Of a stretch of DNA of 64,000 bases, positions 1 to 9,860 are shown one piece after another. The notes under the pieces are model-generated. The model searched no databases. It had not been told where the DNA came from and was given only the letters and a program-made list of their open reading frames with translations. The position numbers and the translations under genes are program-made. Each line of letters starts with the position of its first letter. Within the stretch, counting starts at the first letter, position 1. The DNA is from Diphasiastrum complanatum. Lineage: Eukaryota > Streptophyta > Lycopodiopsida > Lycopodiales > Lycopodiaceae. The stretch is taken from assembly GCA_029204225.1 (NCBI GenBank), contig CM055113.1, positions 13,340,906 to 13,404,905 of the forward strand. The letters run 5' to 3'.

Positions 1-2
1 TG

Positions 3-411
3 TTGTTTGACGTGAAATGGTTCAAAATCAACTATAGAGGATCAAATGCAATTGTAAAAAAAGACCATAGTGGATTTTTTGCTATCGATTCAACCAAGAG
101 ATTAAGCATGGACTTTTCAGACACATTGGTGTTGCCTCGTCATTGTGAACAGGTGTGCATGAATTTCACATTTTTTCTTTTTGTCAATTGTGATCAATGT
201 TATATTAATCGTCTTCACTACTTTTTCATTACATCTATTTATTGTGAATTAAAATGTGATCATAACAAATATCTAATCCTAACATTGCTAAATGTGCAGG
301 TATTTTTTCAACCAAATCGTCTAAACAAAGATTGGTGGCATGTTGTTTAAATCAAGCCACGCTCAAGACATGTATTCGAAAATGCATATGTTGAGAATGA
401 AAGGAAGATCT
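3..411 (+). pseudogene. CACTA (En/Spm) element protein, C-terminal DUF4216-like fragment
   Basis: The start is cut by the window edge. The first stretch reads MFDVKWFKINYRG and ends in CEQ at 152. A GT at 153 and an AG at 298-299 bound a 147-bp AT-rich intron in phase 0, and the frame then continues VFFQPNRLNKDWWHVV. The pattern (F-D-x-K-W near the start, the W-H-V-V signature, then a K-P-R stretch) is that of the DUF4216 domain encoded next to TNP2 transposases in plant CACTA elements. A TAA directly after WWHVV interrupts the frame, because the expected continuation (KPRSRHVFENAYVENE) follows at once in the same frame. It is therefore a decayed copy. The DUF4216 assignment is from memory of the family pattern. 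Confidence 0.6.
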
Positions 412-415
412 AAAC

Positions 416-661
416 TTGGACAACACAAGTATATCTGATGAAGATCTATATATATCTTCGAGTTTTATAAATATTGAAAACCCGAGAATTGATTATCATG
501 ATTCTGACGACTCAGATGATGAAGAGGACAACAATGGTTCTTTGCATGAGGACAATATTGAGAAAGATTTTGATTTCGATAGTGATGATGAAAATCATCT
601 TAGCGGAGATGAGTTGCAAGATGTATTGGCTGATGAATGTGAATCTTGCGATGATGAATAA
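416..661 (+). pseudogene. Acidic tail of the CACTA-type protein (frame-shifted)
   Basis: An open frame without ATG start (it opens at TTG) that is extremely acidic, with runs such as DSDDSDDEEDNN and DSDDENHLSGDE. It follows the DUF4216-like fragment by a few bases but in a different frame, so I read it as the acidic C-terminal tail of the same protein after a frameshift. Acidic tails after this domain are common in CACTA proteins. An independent small protein is possible but there is no start codon to support it. Confidence 0.4.
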
Positions 662-1019
662 AGTTTGTAAATGTCACAAATAATTTTGTCATAAAATGAT
701 CCATTGTGGTCAATATATATTGTTTTCAAATTAAAATTATTATATTTTTCTATGATGTTGCATTTCTAAAGTTTCATTTCAAACACATCTCGCAATTACT
801 TAGAATTAGAAAAATTTATAGATATTAATAGATGCGTGAACTAATTAAAAGATATATTTGTTGATTATTTATATATTATAATTAAGATAATAATACACTT
901 TTCCACAATATTGTTCGATTATTCATTGATCTTTGCAAACACACAAAGGTGTATAACATTGCAATTTTTTTATCAACAAATTAGCTTAACAAGCTACCAC
1001 ATGGCTCTCAATTGTAAGG
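662..1019. other. AT-rich spacer without gene
   Basis: Very AT-rich sequence between the CACTA fragment and the truncated end of Copia-1. No coding frame, LTR end or inverted repeat could be recognised. The breakpoint of Copia-1 lies at roughly 970-1020. Confidence 0.5.
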
Positions 1020-1022
1020 TAC

Positions 1023-1400
1023 TTAGCATCCTTTCAAATGCATACTAAGCCTCACCATCCCCTTTGAACAAAAGTAGGCATCAATCTTTCTATACCACGC
1101 ACGTGGTGCTTGTTTAAGACCATAAAGCACTTTCTTCAAGTGACATACTTTATTTTCCTGTCCCTTCGCTACAAAGCCTTCAGGTTGATCCATGAACACT
1201 TCTTCTTCTAACTCACCATTTAGAAAAGCAGATTTCACATCCATCTAATACAAGGCCAACCAAAATGTGAAGCTAAAACAACAAGTAGACGTAGAGTATT
1301 CCACTTACAAACCGGCACAAAGGTCTCCTCGTAGTCGATGCCTTTATTTTGTGCATACCCTTTGATCACCAATCTTGCCTTGTGCTTTGCTATACTTCCA
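1023..1400 (-). pseudogene. Copia-1 reverse transcriptase, N-terminal part only
   Basis: The upstream frame carries the RT entry signature (PIGCKWVYRTKYHVDGSI, then DYEETFVPVCKWNTLRLLV). After a frameshift near 1240 the second frame reads [19 protein letters not shown] and then [18 protein letters not shown]. These match copia RT motifs 1 to 3. The D of [10 protein letters not shown] corresponds to the first catalytic aspartate. The YVDD box and everything after it are absent, because homology ends near 1020. Confidence 0.85.
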
Positions 1401-3012
1401 TCTACATGATACTTAGTCCTGTATACCCATTTGCAACCAATAGGTTTCTTGCCAATTGGTGGTTCTACTAAGTCCCATGTGCTATGCTTAGCAATTGACT
1501 CCATCTCCTCTCCCATGGCCTTGACCCAAATGTCATCATCCTTCGCTTCACCATAAGTCGAAGGTTCTTTGCTTTGAATAATGCTAGATAAGAGAGCATA
1601 ATTTGCTTCATACCTTTCAGGTTGAGTCTTCTCTCTTGTTGATCTTTGTAGCTCTCCCTGGTTAGATGATCCTAAAAAGTCATCTATGTCGCGGCTCGCC
1701 AACAATCTCTCAAACCACTTAGGGAGCTTTCTGTTAGGTGATCGGCTTCCTGGTAAAAATGTATCCCACGGTACATCCTTATCCTTGCGTTTGTCACCTG
1801 CAACTTCAATCCTTCTTGCACCAAAAGGTTTATCCCTACCTCTCCAACCTGTCTCTTGAGGTTGAGTAGTAGTATCTTGAGATGTATCCTCATGTTCATC
1901 ACTCGGAAGGTCAATGAATGGATCATCATCAGGTGGTATCCTCACTATACCATCTTTCCCAGTGGATGTGTCTATCTTCTCAGCATCCTTGTCTTCATAC
2001 ATCTTGGATTCATCAAAGATAACATCACGGCTTATATAGATTTTGTTTTCCACTGGATCAAAATATCTATAGCCCTTCACACGATCATCATATCCTAGGA
2101 ATATGCACTTGATAGCTTTTACATCAAGTTTACGTCTCTCTTCCTTAGGAATGTGTACAAAGGCCTTACATCCAAATATTTGCAAGTGGTTCACCTTTGG
2201 CTTCTTCTTCGTGAATGCTTCCTCAGGTGTTATCTTTGGTATGGCAATGGTAGGACTTCTATTTTGAAGATAGATTGTCGTGCTACATGCCTCTGACCAA
2301 AAATCTTTTGGTAGTTTCATCTCAGCTAGCATAGATCTGGCACTTTCCACAATCGTACAATTCTTGCGCTCAACTACACCATTGAGAGCAGGAGTATGAG
2401 CTTGCGTAAATTGTCTATTAATCCCACATTGATCACAAAGATCATTGAAGTCATTAGACTTGACTTGCACTCACCTCCACTATCTGATCTTAGGACTTTG
2501 ATCTTCCTACCTGTCTGATTTTTGACCAATGCTTTGAAGCTCTCGAAGTTATCAAATGCATCTGATTTCTTCTTCAAGAAGTAGATCCATGTCTTACGTG
2601 ACATATCATCAATAAAGATCATGAAATAGAAGGCTTTACCTAAGGACATGGTCCTCATAGGCCCGCATAAATCTGTGTGGATTAAATCCAGGATGTTCTT
2701 TGCTCTTGCAACACCCCCTTTATTGAACTTCTCTCGATGCTGCTTCCCATATACACAAGATTTGCACATCGATTTCAAGTGATCTTCTATGGTAGGCAAT
2801 CTTGTTACCATCTCCAATTTTCTCATCAAACTGAGGCTTCCCAAGTTCAAGTGACCAAGCCTCTTATGCCACAACTCAGTTTGCGATGGAATGGACGATA
2901 CAAGTCCATGTTGCTCCTTAATTGTAGCATTCAACCTGTACAATTTTGTATTGGGCTCTCTTACTCCATCCGCAATAACTTTGAACTTTTGTTCACATCC
3001 TTCACAAAGCAA
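1401..3012 (-). pseudogene. Copia-1 integrase (with GAG-pre-integrase zinc domain)
   Basis: The HHCC zinc domain is visible as WHKRLGHLN followed by CKSCVYGKQ, then the catalytic core with HTDLCGPM (first Asp), RSDSGGE (second Asp) and NGVVERKN (Glu). All three catalytic residues are retained. The frame changes near 2465, between the second Asp and the Glu, so no single product can be made. A charged linker rich in D, P and Q (about 1650-2000) follows before RT, as is usual in copia polyproteins. Confidence 0.87.
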
Positions 3013-3520
3013 CGATCATGGGCGAATTCTACTTTCAAATTTTGATCAGTAATGACTCCAACAGAAAGTAGATTTTTCTTCAAACCTAGTACGTAAAGTA
3101 CCTCCCTAATCATCCTACTTTTGCCATCAGGTAGTTGGATTGAAACGGTGCCTATCCCCTTGATCTTGTACACCTCACCATTTGCTTGTGAAACAGATGT
3201 TCCATTATCCAACACCTTCAAACTACTGAACCAATTCTTGTTACATGTCATGTGTCTTGTGGCTCCCGAGTCAATATACCATGCTTGATCATCTTGATTA
3301 GATCACAATGTAGATATGAAGATACTAGAGTCTTCAATCTCACCCTCATCAACAAGGTTACCTGCTTGTTTTGGTTTCCTCTTGTCTTGTTCCGCCAGGG
3401 ATTTGCAACATTCACTCTTCCAATGGCCTTTTTTACCACAATGGAGGCACTTGCCTTTCTTCTTAGTTATACTGGGAGATCCCTTGTCCTCCTGAGACTT
3501 GGCAAATTGCTGCTTAGACT
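3013..3520 (-). pseudogene. Copia-1 zinc knuckle and aspartic protease
   Basis: A CX2CX4HX4C zinc knuckle (CLHCGKKGHWKSEC) encoded around 3400-3460 is followed by a charged linker, a TGA stop near 3303, and then WYIDSGATRHMT with the DSGA active site of retroviral-type proteases at about 3260-3280. The protease continues with GKSRMIREVLYVLGLKKNLL, the usual C-terminal strand. A frameshift near 3000 separates it from the integrase zinc domain. It would cut the polyprotein in an active element. Confidence 0.83.
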
Positions 3521-3569
3521 TCTTCTTGCCCTTGCCCTTGCCTTGTTTTTGGCATGTCGCAAGTATTTT

Positions 3570-4163
3570 GACGTCTAGCTTTCACCATTTCTCGTCGTTG
3601 CTCTTCCTGTATCAAGATTCATGTGATCTCGTCAAAGGTTGGCAATCTTTCTCTTGATGCTATTCTGCTCACAAACATCTGATAGGGCTCTACAATGTCG
3701 CACAATGCATTGTGCACCAGCTCCACATCACGTATGCGCTCACCAATAGAATGCAGTTCATCTCCATTGTCTTGATTCTGGTCATGTACGTCTGAATGTG
3801 CTCTCCTTGCTCCATGCGGGCACTATTCAACTTTCACTTCAGAAACATGATTCTTGACGGATTTGACATCTCGAACTGCTCCTCTAGCACATCCCATGCA
3901 TGTCTCGGTGTCACAGCATCACAAATGTGGGTAATGATGTGATCCTTCACTTACAAGTTAATGAAGGTCAAAGCTTTCCTCATCTTTTTGTCGAACACTT
4001 TGATATCTGTCTCATTTGGCGGCCTTCTCTCATCATCTGTGATGACTTTCCACACATCTTTCTCCATCAGTATGTTTTTCATTTTGAATTTCCACACTGC
4101 ATAGTTGGAAATCCCGTCCAATTTGCTACTTTCACTCAAAATGGACTCTCCCATGTTTGCCAT
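3570..4163 (-). pseudogene. Copia-1 gag (UBN2-type) with frameshifts
   Basis: I chose the ATG at 4161-4163 (MANMGESILSESSKLDGISN) because it begins the conserved gag start (…LDGISNYAVWKFKMKNIL). The longer upstream frame to 4328 is leader. The first segment ends at a stop at 3951, while related residues (AWDVLEEQFEMSNPSRIMFL) continue in other frames down to about 3600. It is thus a broken gag capsid protein. Confidence 0.75.
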
Positions 4164-5471
4164 CACAAAACTGCTTGAAACTTCTGCCTTAGGGTAAGAA
4201 CAGTATGTTGAGGCCAACAGTGATGTCAGAAGTTGAAAATAATGACCTGCACTTTTTTTTCTTACCAGGCCACTCGCCGCTTTTCCACCAATTTGGAAGC
4301 CAAATCGGCGACGCCTTCCGAAATGCACTCAGTTGTCACCTCCCAACAACGTGCCCAGTGGAATGGTGAAACTACTTATGGCGTACTCCGAACACTTTCT
4401 CCACTGCAATCACTCTGTTTTGCTGTACCGTACTTGCAAGTACAGTCCGGGTGCCCTTCGTTTGGAGATTATAGCCTTTCGTTTGGGTCAAAACGGGCAA
4501 AGGACAAAATAAGGACTTTTCTAGTTTTTGAACTGTTTCTTCACCTTGAAGAAACTTCACTCTTCACTTGTGAAGGGACCCAACTCCAATTTCAGTATGA
4601 GAATTTTTAATGAAGTTGAAGGCTAAAATGCACTTCACTTCTTCAAGGCCCTCTTCAACAACCCTTCAGACTCCATCCAATGGTTGAATCTGATCCAACC
4701 GTGGATATCCCTTCTGGGTAGCACAATCTGAGCCGTCGATCTTGTAACTCCTCTATCCAATGGATTTGAGCACTTTTGTGCACCAATGGAGAGTATTGTA
4801 GACACTGTCCACTTCGAAACGCTACACTCTCACCCTGGTTCCACGCGTGAACAGTCCGCGACCTCCCCATCTGCGGCCGCGCCTCCCCACACTCATTTTT
4901 GTTTGATCTAACTCGTCTGTGGATCGATTTGAGCACGATCTGAGACCTAAGCAGAGTTTCCCTACTGATTCCAAGTCTGTAGAGTGTTCACTCAAGAAAT
5001 TCCGTGGAGAAACGGTGATTTTAGCTCAACTTGACGAAGTGGCTTTTTTTCACCTTTTATCGCAAATCTGCTAGGTTAACTATCTGGAGACAAATATTTG
5101 ACATAAACCTCATAATCTCTCCATGGCTGGTTGACAATATTATTAGCTTCCTTCCTATCCTTACGGCATCCAAAACGGTGCACAAACAGCGAAGAAATCA
5201 CCAGTTATGTATAAAAATTGTAACCCCAAACCCGGTTTCAATTTTCAGCTGGCTTCAAAATTGTCAATTTTTCACCAGATTTTTTCCTGTCTAATGCTAT
5301 GCACATGCTAATAATCCCTCTGCTGAGCTTAGCAAGCCTCTATAAAATAGAAACCATGCACCAGTGCTTCTCTATCCGTCTTCAACCCGTCGTAAACCCC
5401 GAACTCTCAGAAGACAGTTCGTCCAAAGCTCTCTTCAATGGCGATGTTGTACTGTGTACACTCCCTGTACG
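4164..5471 (-). other. Copia-1 leader between PBS and gag, non-coding
   Basis: About 1.3 kb separates the primer-binding site from the gag start, long for a copia leader. I see no conserved coding frame. It may hold an unrecognised insertion. The stretch at 4480-4600 on the plus strand is a shadow frame without family signature. Confidence 0.45.
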
Positions 5472-5483
5472 GCTCTGATACCA
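5472..5483 (-). other. Copia-1 primer-binding site (initiator tRNA-Met)
   Basis: The minus strand reads TGGTATCAGAGC, the canonical plant copia primer-binding site complementary to the 3' end of initiator tRNA-Met. It lies directly inside the LTR end. Confidence 0.9.
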
Positions 5484-5484
5484 A

Positions 5485-5756
5485 CTTAGAATTTGTTTTG
5501 CACAGGAACACAGATCATGCTACACAATAACACAGACAGAAAACACTCTCCACAGCAAGCTCACGTAGTAACTGTATTTCTCAAAATGAAATTACATTGT
5601 ACATATAGTTGTTCACTCAGGCAACCCATGCATGACTCAGGTTGCCGTTGGCAGGACGCGTGTCCCGTCGACTTGCCTCGTGGCGAGGCCAACTGATCCT
5701 GATCCACTTATAGGACCCACAATACAATAACATAGTGATTCTACTTTAATTCTAAT
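5485..5756 (-). repeat. Copia-1 5' LTR (boundaries approximate)
   Basis: On the minus strand it starts near TTAGAATTAAAG and ends in AATTCTAAG just before the PBS. The terminal TTAGAATT/AATTCTAA pair matches the common copia LTR tips (TGTTAGAATT…AATTCTAACA) with mutated outer bases. It is about 270 bp. No second copy is present, so age cannot be read from LTR divergence. Confidence 0.65.
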
Positions 5757-6113
5757 TGTTCAGTGTGCATGCAAAACCATACAACGAACGAGTGTCTAGT
5801 CCTAAAGCAAAATCTGAGACTGACACATAGATTCTGCCATTTGTGCAATGCAACATCGCACAATACGGCATTTTGCCCGTTTAACCCTCGGATTGTTCAA
5901 CAGAAGAGAAGTCATTATCAGACTTCTTATCCTTACCATCAAGGGGCACCCAATGCGGCACCAAGGTACGGCGCACCGAATCAACAACAGCGTATGGCCT
6001 TACCTGCACCACCAGGGCCAGCCAATTAACAAGTGGCCCATGTAAACCTGATAATATCAGAACCAGAGATGCAAATGCCACCTCAACTTGAGCAGCAGCA
6101 ATGGTACGGACAT
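5757..6113 (+). pseudogene. Gypsy-1 gag, first zinc-knuckle pair
   Basis: The frame enters directly after the Copia-1 LTR with CSVCMQNHTTNEC (CX2CX3HX4C, one residue short of canonical) and CHLCNATSHNTAFC (canonical CX2CX4HX4C), followed by a Q, P and A-rich stretch (APNQQQRMALPAPP). It ends at the TIR element inserted after WYGH. The knuckles are typical RNA-binding nucleocapsid motifs. Confidence 0.68.
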
Positions 6114-6360
6114 TAGGGCCCTTTTTGGACTCAAAAAGGGCCTCTTCACTAATTATAATTAGTGTTAATGATGACATGTGTACCAATGAGAGAGTGACAA
6201 CTGAGATGGAATGGTCCATATGACATGCACATCCAATGGTGTAAATTAGATCTCCAATCCTAACCCACCCACTAACTCTCTTCTAACTCTACTTCCTCAA
6301 CTCATAATAATGATGATAGGACATGGCTCAAGTTCAAATTTAAATGAAAATATAGCTATT

Positions 6361-6472
6361 TTTTCACAGCCTTCAAAAGTCGTTTTTAATAACTCAGAAT
6401 GTCAGAAAAGGGGGCCCAATATGAAAAAAAATTTCAAAAAAAAAGTTGGGGGAGTGGGGATTGAGGTACAAC

Positions 6473-6503
<31 letters not shown>

Positions 6504-6728
6504 TTGTTGCACGGCCATCGAGGAGGGGAGGGGGAGACGTCCCGCCACCAGCCCACGTGCGCCCAGGGGAGCCGGTGCCTCGAAGTGGGGGGGGGGATTG
6601 TACCTCAATCCCCACTCCCCCCAACTTTTTTTTTGAAATTTTTTTTCAATACGGGGGCCCAATGAAATATTGGGCCCCCTTTTCTGACATTCTGAGTTAT
6701 TAAAAACGACTTTTGAAGGCCGTGAAAA
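6361..6728. repeat. Inner foldback: about 140-bp inverted repeat around a GC-rich loop
   Basis: The left arm (6361-6503) and right arm (6587-6728) are reverse complements over almost their full length, starting TTTTCACAGCCTTCAAAAGT on the left. The right arm has an extra stretch of about 20 bases repeating the GGGCCC-containing segment as a small palindrome (6654-6678). Loop 6504-6586 is GC-rich, unlike its surroundings. The ORFs predicted here on both strands mirror each other and are artefacts of the palindrome. Confidence 0.88.
6475..6503 (+). repeat. Poly-C run of 29 bases
   Basis: Twenty-nine consecutive C residues at the inner edge of the left foldback arm, opposed by a shorter run of 10 G at 6587-6596 in the right arm. 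Length asymmetry suggests slippage or an assembly uncertainty. Confidence 0.92.
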
Positions 6729-6947
6729 TTGAAAGTCATATTGGATTCAAGATTTTAGATAACATTAAAATCATTTGTCCTTGTTATACTACACTAGGCC
6801 CTAAGTGAAGCCTATTGAAATGTGAGTTAACCCATAATAAACCCATGGTGAACTGCCACATAGGACAATTAGTGAGTTAATTAATCATAATTAGCAAACA
6901 CGTTTAGGCAAGGAAGAGGTCCTTTTTGAGTCCAAAAAGGGCCCTAA

Positions 6948-7270
6948 TGCCAGATGAACCATTTATGGATCTTGCCATAAATGAATATATTGCGGCCTAT
7001 GCAGCTCAAACTCAGCATCAAGGCAGAAGAAATTGCGGTTGCTATGGATGCGGTGAAGGACACGGAATTGCGGAATGTCCCTACAAGGGACAATATACAT
7101 CCTTCTGCCAAGAATGTGGTTATGGACATTGTTTCAAGAATTGTCCATTCAAACCTAGAACCAGTGCACCTCTTAATTTCATTGCAATACAGCAACTACC
7201 AGTTCCAATAGGGATGCCATCGGAAGGACGACAATTCCACGCTCCTATGTTAGCTGTTACGCGAGCATAG
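6948..7270 (+). pseudogene. Gypsy-1 gag, second zinc-knuckle pair
   Basis: Downstream of the TIR element the gag resumes with PDEPFMDLAINEY and then CYGCGEGHGIAEC and CQECGYGHCFKNC, two more CCHC-like knuckles (CX2CX3HX4C spacing in both). The frames on the two sides of the insertion differ by one base, so an independent frameshift exists. Four knuckles in one gag is unusual. Confidence 0.65.
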
Positions 7271-7667
7271 AAGAGGAAAAAAGTGGCTCCCTCACCACCA
7301 CCATCGGTCACTGACGACCAACCCTCAACTTCCACGCCATATCCGAATGTGAGGGACGAAAGAAGGCAATACCAGAAAATAAGACACTAGGTATAGAAAG
7401 CACAAGCGGAAGAAAAAGAACAAGAAAGAGACAATCCCACGGAACTTTGAATTGGCGTCGAACGGATACCGCAAGCGGGCTCACCACTGCGCACTGATCA
7501 GAATGATCGGTTGCGCCAACATGAACCACCTTTTCACATGGTGGAGCCCAAGGGACCACGCACTTGAAAGGCTCACACTTTGATTGTCAAGTCGTGTTAG
7601 TTTACCACTCGGAGAGCTACTGCGGATTGCACCACAAGCGAAAAGCCTTCTAGCTAAATAGGCCAAA
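7271..7667 (+). other. Gypsy-1 gag-protease linker, no clear frame
   Basis: Between the second knuckle pair and the protease there are short frames with K, P and S-rich content and several stops. It is probably the decayed linker of the polyprotein. I see no separate gene. Confidence 0.4.
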
Positions 7668-8138
7668 GTGGATGAGGATCCAGTGGCGCCTGAGCCCATA
7701 TACTGTACGGGCTATGAAAAAACAAGTAACGTCCTCCACATCGGAGCAGCATGGGAAAGTGAGGAACACAACATCACTTTACCAATCAAACACAAAAGAT
7801 ACGAGGACGAGGCAGCAGTGGTAGATGGAGGATCGGGTGTCAATTTGATCTCCACTACTTTGTATGAAAAATGGGGTTCGCAAGGGTTGAAGCCAGCAAG
7901 ATTCGCCATCAAGCTAGCAGATCAATCCTGTGTGAAACCAAAAGGTGTAGCTACCGATATCCCCTTAAAGATAGCAGGCATGCAGTTTGTGATTACTTTT
8001 GTAGTCATGGATATACCTGAATCTCCATCTGCATATCGTGTTTTACTAGGAAGACCATGGGTGAGGACTGCGCAAGTAGTACACAACTGGGGTACATGCT
8101 TGAGACTTTCAAGAATTATACCTTGGACGACGTGGTAA
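7668..8138 (+). pseudogene. Gypsy-1 aspartic protease
   Basis: The active site reads AAVVDGGSGVNLIS, the D-G-G-S variant of plant gypsy elements, with flap and C-terminal strand AYRVLLGRPWVRTAQVVHNW (LLGRPW is the classical signature). No ATG is convincing because this was an internal polyprotein domain. The frame ends 260 bp before RT becomes readable. Confidence 0.82.
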
Positions 8139-8398
8139 TCATGATGCCGCAAGCCCAGAGAGAACCTGATCAAAGTCAAGCATCAGCGGAACAAGTCTTC
8201 GAGGGACCTGCGTGAACACAGCCGATGAATCTTGCCGAGCCAGGTGAAGAAGAAAACATAGTGCATGTGGGAGAGCAATTAACACCCACATAGTTCAAGA
8301 GACTACGATCATTGTTGGTGGACTATAAAGACTGTTTTGCCTAGAGTTATAGTGACCTAAAGGGCATTCCACCAACAATAGTCCAACACACCATACCC

Positions 8399-9007
8399 TT
8401 GGTGGACGGAGCAGTTCTCAAGGTAAGCCGTTATTACCGCTACAACCCAAATTATACTGAGCTGATCAAGCAAGAGTTGCAAAAGCTAATGGATGCAGAT
8501 TTCATCTATGAAATCGAGCACACGGAATGGGTATCACCGATAGTTATAGTACCCAAGAAGAACGACAAAATGCGAATTTGTGTGAATCTAAAGGCGCTAA
8601 ATACATTCACCAAAAAGGATCATTTTCCTCTAGCATTTACCGAAAGTGTCCTCAACAGAGTAGTTGGCGCTGAAGCCTACAGTTTTCTAGAAGGCTTCAG
8701 TGGCTACAACCAGGTAAAGATAGCCCCTAGGACCAGCACAAGACAGCATTTGCCACGGAATGGGGAACCTATGCCTATAAAGTGATGCCATTTGGACTGC
8801 AAGTCATGCAGGCAGCATTCAAAGATTATCTGCAAAAATTTCTGGAAATTTTCTTGGACGATCTATGCGTGCATGGACCAGACTCAGAACACTTATCCAA
8901 TTTGAAGAAGGTGTTACAAAAATGCCACGACTACCAGATCTCCCTAAATCCAGAAAAATGTCAATTCTGGGTGACACATGGCTTGATTTTCGACCATATA
9001 GTGTTTG
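8399..9007 (+). pseudogene. Gypsy-1 reverse transcriptase, broken
   Basis: Motifs in order: MDADFIYEIEHTEWVSPIVI, VPKKNDKMRICVNLKALN, FSGYNQVKIA (first catalytic aspartate position altered, the usual LDGFSGYNQ reading LEGFSGYNQ here), MPFGL, and IFLDDLCVHG for the YxDD box (FLDD). A frameshift occurs near 8783 and about 20 residues around the NAPATFQ motif are missing. Homology stops exactly where the copia LTR begins at 9008. Confidence 0.85.
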
Positions 9008-9742
9008 TGAAGTTTTTAGCACGTGTGAACTTTACCACACACCCTACAGGATCTTACTGAGGTGTTGTGATTGCACAAGATTGATCAAAGAACAGTATGC
9101 TTGAAAAATCTAAGGCAAGAGCACAATGGCATACATCTGATGAAAAAATCTAACTCTTCACTATGAGAATGAATGTCAGAAATAATTCTAAGTGTTCAGT
9201 ATGGAGAAAAGAGGCTACTCTCGGGTAGAGAGAGAAAATCATACATAGAAAACTCGGATAGAGAGAGAGAGAGAGAAAATGAGTCCAAAACACCAAAATC
9301 TCAATATTCACAATATAGCAAAACATGCCCAGCTTTTCCTACATGAGAGAGACTTGAATTCCTACAGTGGAATTGCATGGAAAGTCCACTTAACTGAACT
9401 AATTCACCTACCAGAGATCCACATCTGTAACTTCATGCATGTATGGTACATGTACTGCATGTCAACTCATAAAATTGCCTAGACATGTGTAGATCACAAA
9501 AACTACTTTGCATGTTGCATACACTGATTGCATGTGGCTTGCATGCATACAGTAAGACTTTGCATGCTATCTAAACATCTGCATGTCATCGTAATTGAAC
9601 CTATCTAACTAAAATCCAAGCTAAACTAGAAGGATATGTGGTCAATTCACACTCCTTATATGTACAACATGAAATCTAGTGGAAATTATCATGGACATGA
9701 CCCCAAACTCGAAATAGGAAGATAATATTTTAATAATCTTCA
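9008..9742 (-). repeat. Copia-3 LTR
   Basis: 735 bp with inverted tips TGAAG…CTTCA. It contains a (GA)n stretch near 9259-9280 and a cluster of TGCATG hexamers at 9430-9590. The outer flank at 9003-9007 (GTTTG) would be the target duplication, but its partner is deleted. Confidence 0.6.
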
Positions 9743-9860
9743 CACTCCTTAAAATTTATGTTCCTATCAACATAGATTTCGAAATTAGGCTAAGGTTAGA
9801 CCTCATCTTCATAAAGACATTCTTGAGTGGAGGCTTGGTGAGAAGATCTGCAGCCGACAT
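9008..9860 (-). mobile_element. Copia-3: 3' LTR plus end of RNase H, nested in Gypsy-1
   Basis: On the minus strand, 9860 to 9760 encodes MSAADLLTKPPLKNVFMKMR, the copia RNase H terminus (A-D-x-x-T-K-P). It is followed by a purine-rich tract (AAGGAGTG, 9743-9750) and an LTR from 9742 to 9008 bounded by TGAAG/CTTCA tips. The rest of the element is missing and the flank returns to Gypsy-1 integrase (ILQSRCWWPTIYKD on plus). Thus a copia insertion followed by deletion removed Gypsy-1 RNase H and the integrase zinc domain. Confidence 0.7.

Larger units (their letters stand above)
1020..5756 (-). mobile_element. Copia-1: truncated Ty1/copia retrotransposon
   Basis: Reading the minus strand from high to low coordinates, the order is 5' LTR (about 5485-5756), primer-binding site (5472-5483), a 1.3-kb leader, gag from ATG at 4163, zinc knuckle, protease with an intact DSGA site, integrase, and the start of reverse transcriptase. 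The gag-PR-IN-RT order is diagnostic of Ty1/copia (Pseudoviridae-type) elements. The element stops about 40 residues after the catalytic-palm start of RT near 1020. The rest of RT, RNase H and the 3' LTR are missing. Several frameshifts and stops make it inactive. Its LTR abuts the gag of Gypsy-1, which suggests insertion into that older element. Confidence 0.88.
6116..6944. mobile_element. DNA transposon/MITE-like element with 32-bp TIRs and TA target duplication
   Basis: The ends are near-perfect 32-bp inverted repeats (31/32 matching by eye) that begin GGGCCCTTTTTGGACTCAAA. Each TIR itself contains a short palindrome (CCTTTTTGGACTCAAAAAGG). The element is flanked by TA on both sides (6114-6115 and 6945-6946), consistent with a Tc1/mariner-Stowaway-type TA duplication, although TA is palindromic and other families are not excluded. 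It splits the Gypsy-1 gag. No transposase is encoded. It carries an inner foldback at 6361-6728. Confidence 0.8.

Noticed and set aside
6310-6703. Four overlapping ORFs on both strands with poly-proline or poly-glycine stretches
   Set aside because: They arise from the palindrome and its C29/G10 runs; the peptides on the two strands mirror each other. No gene.
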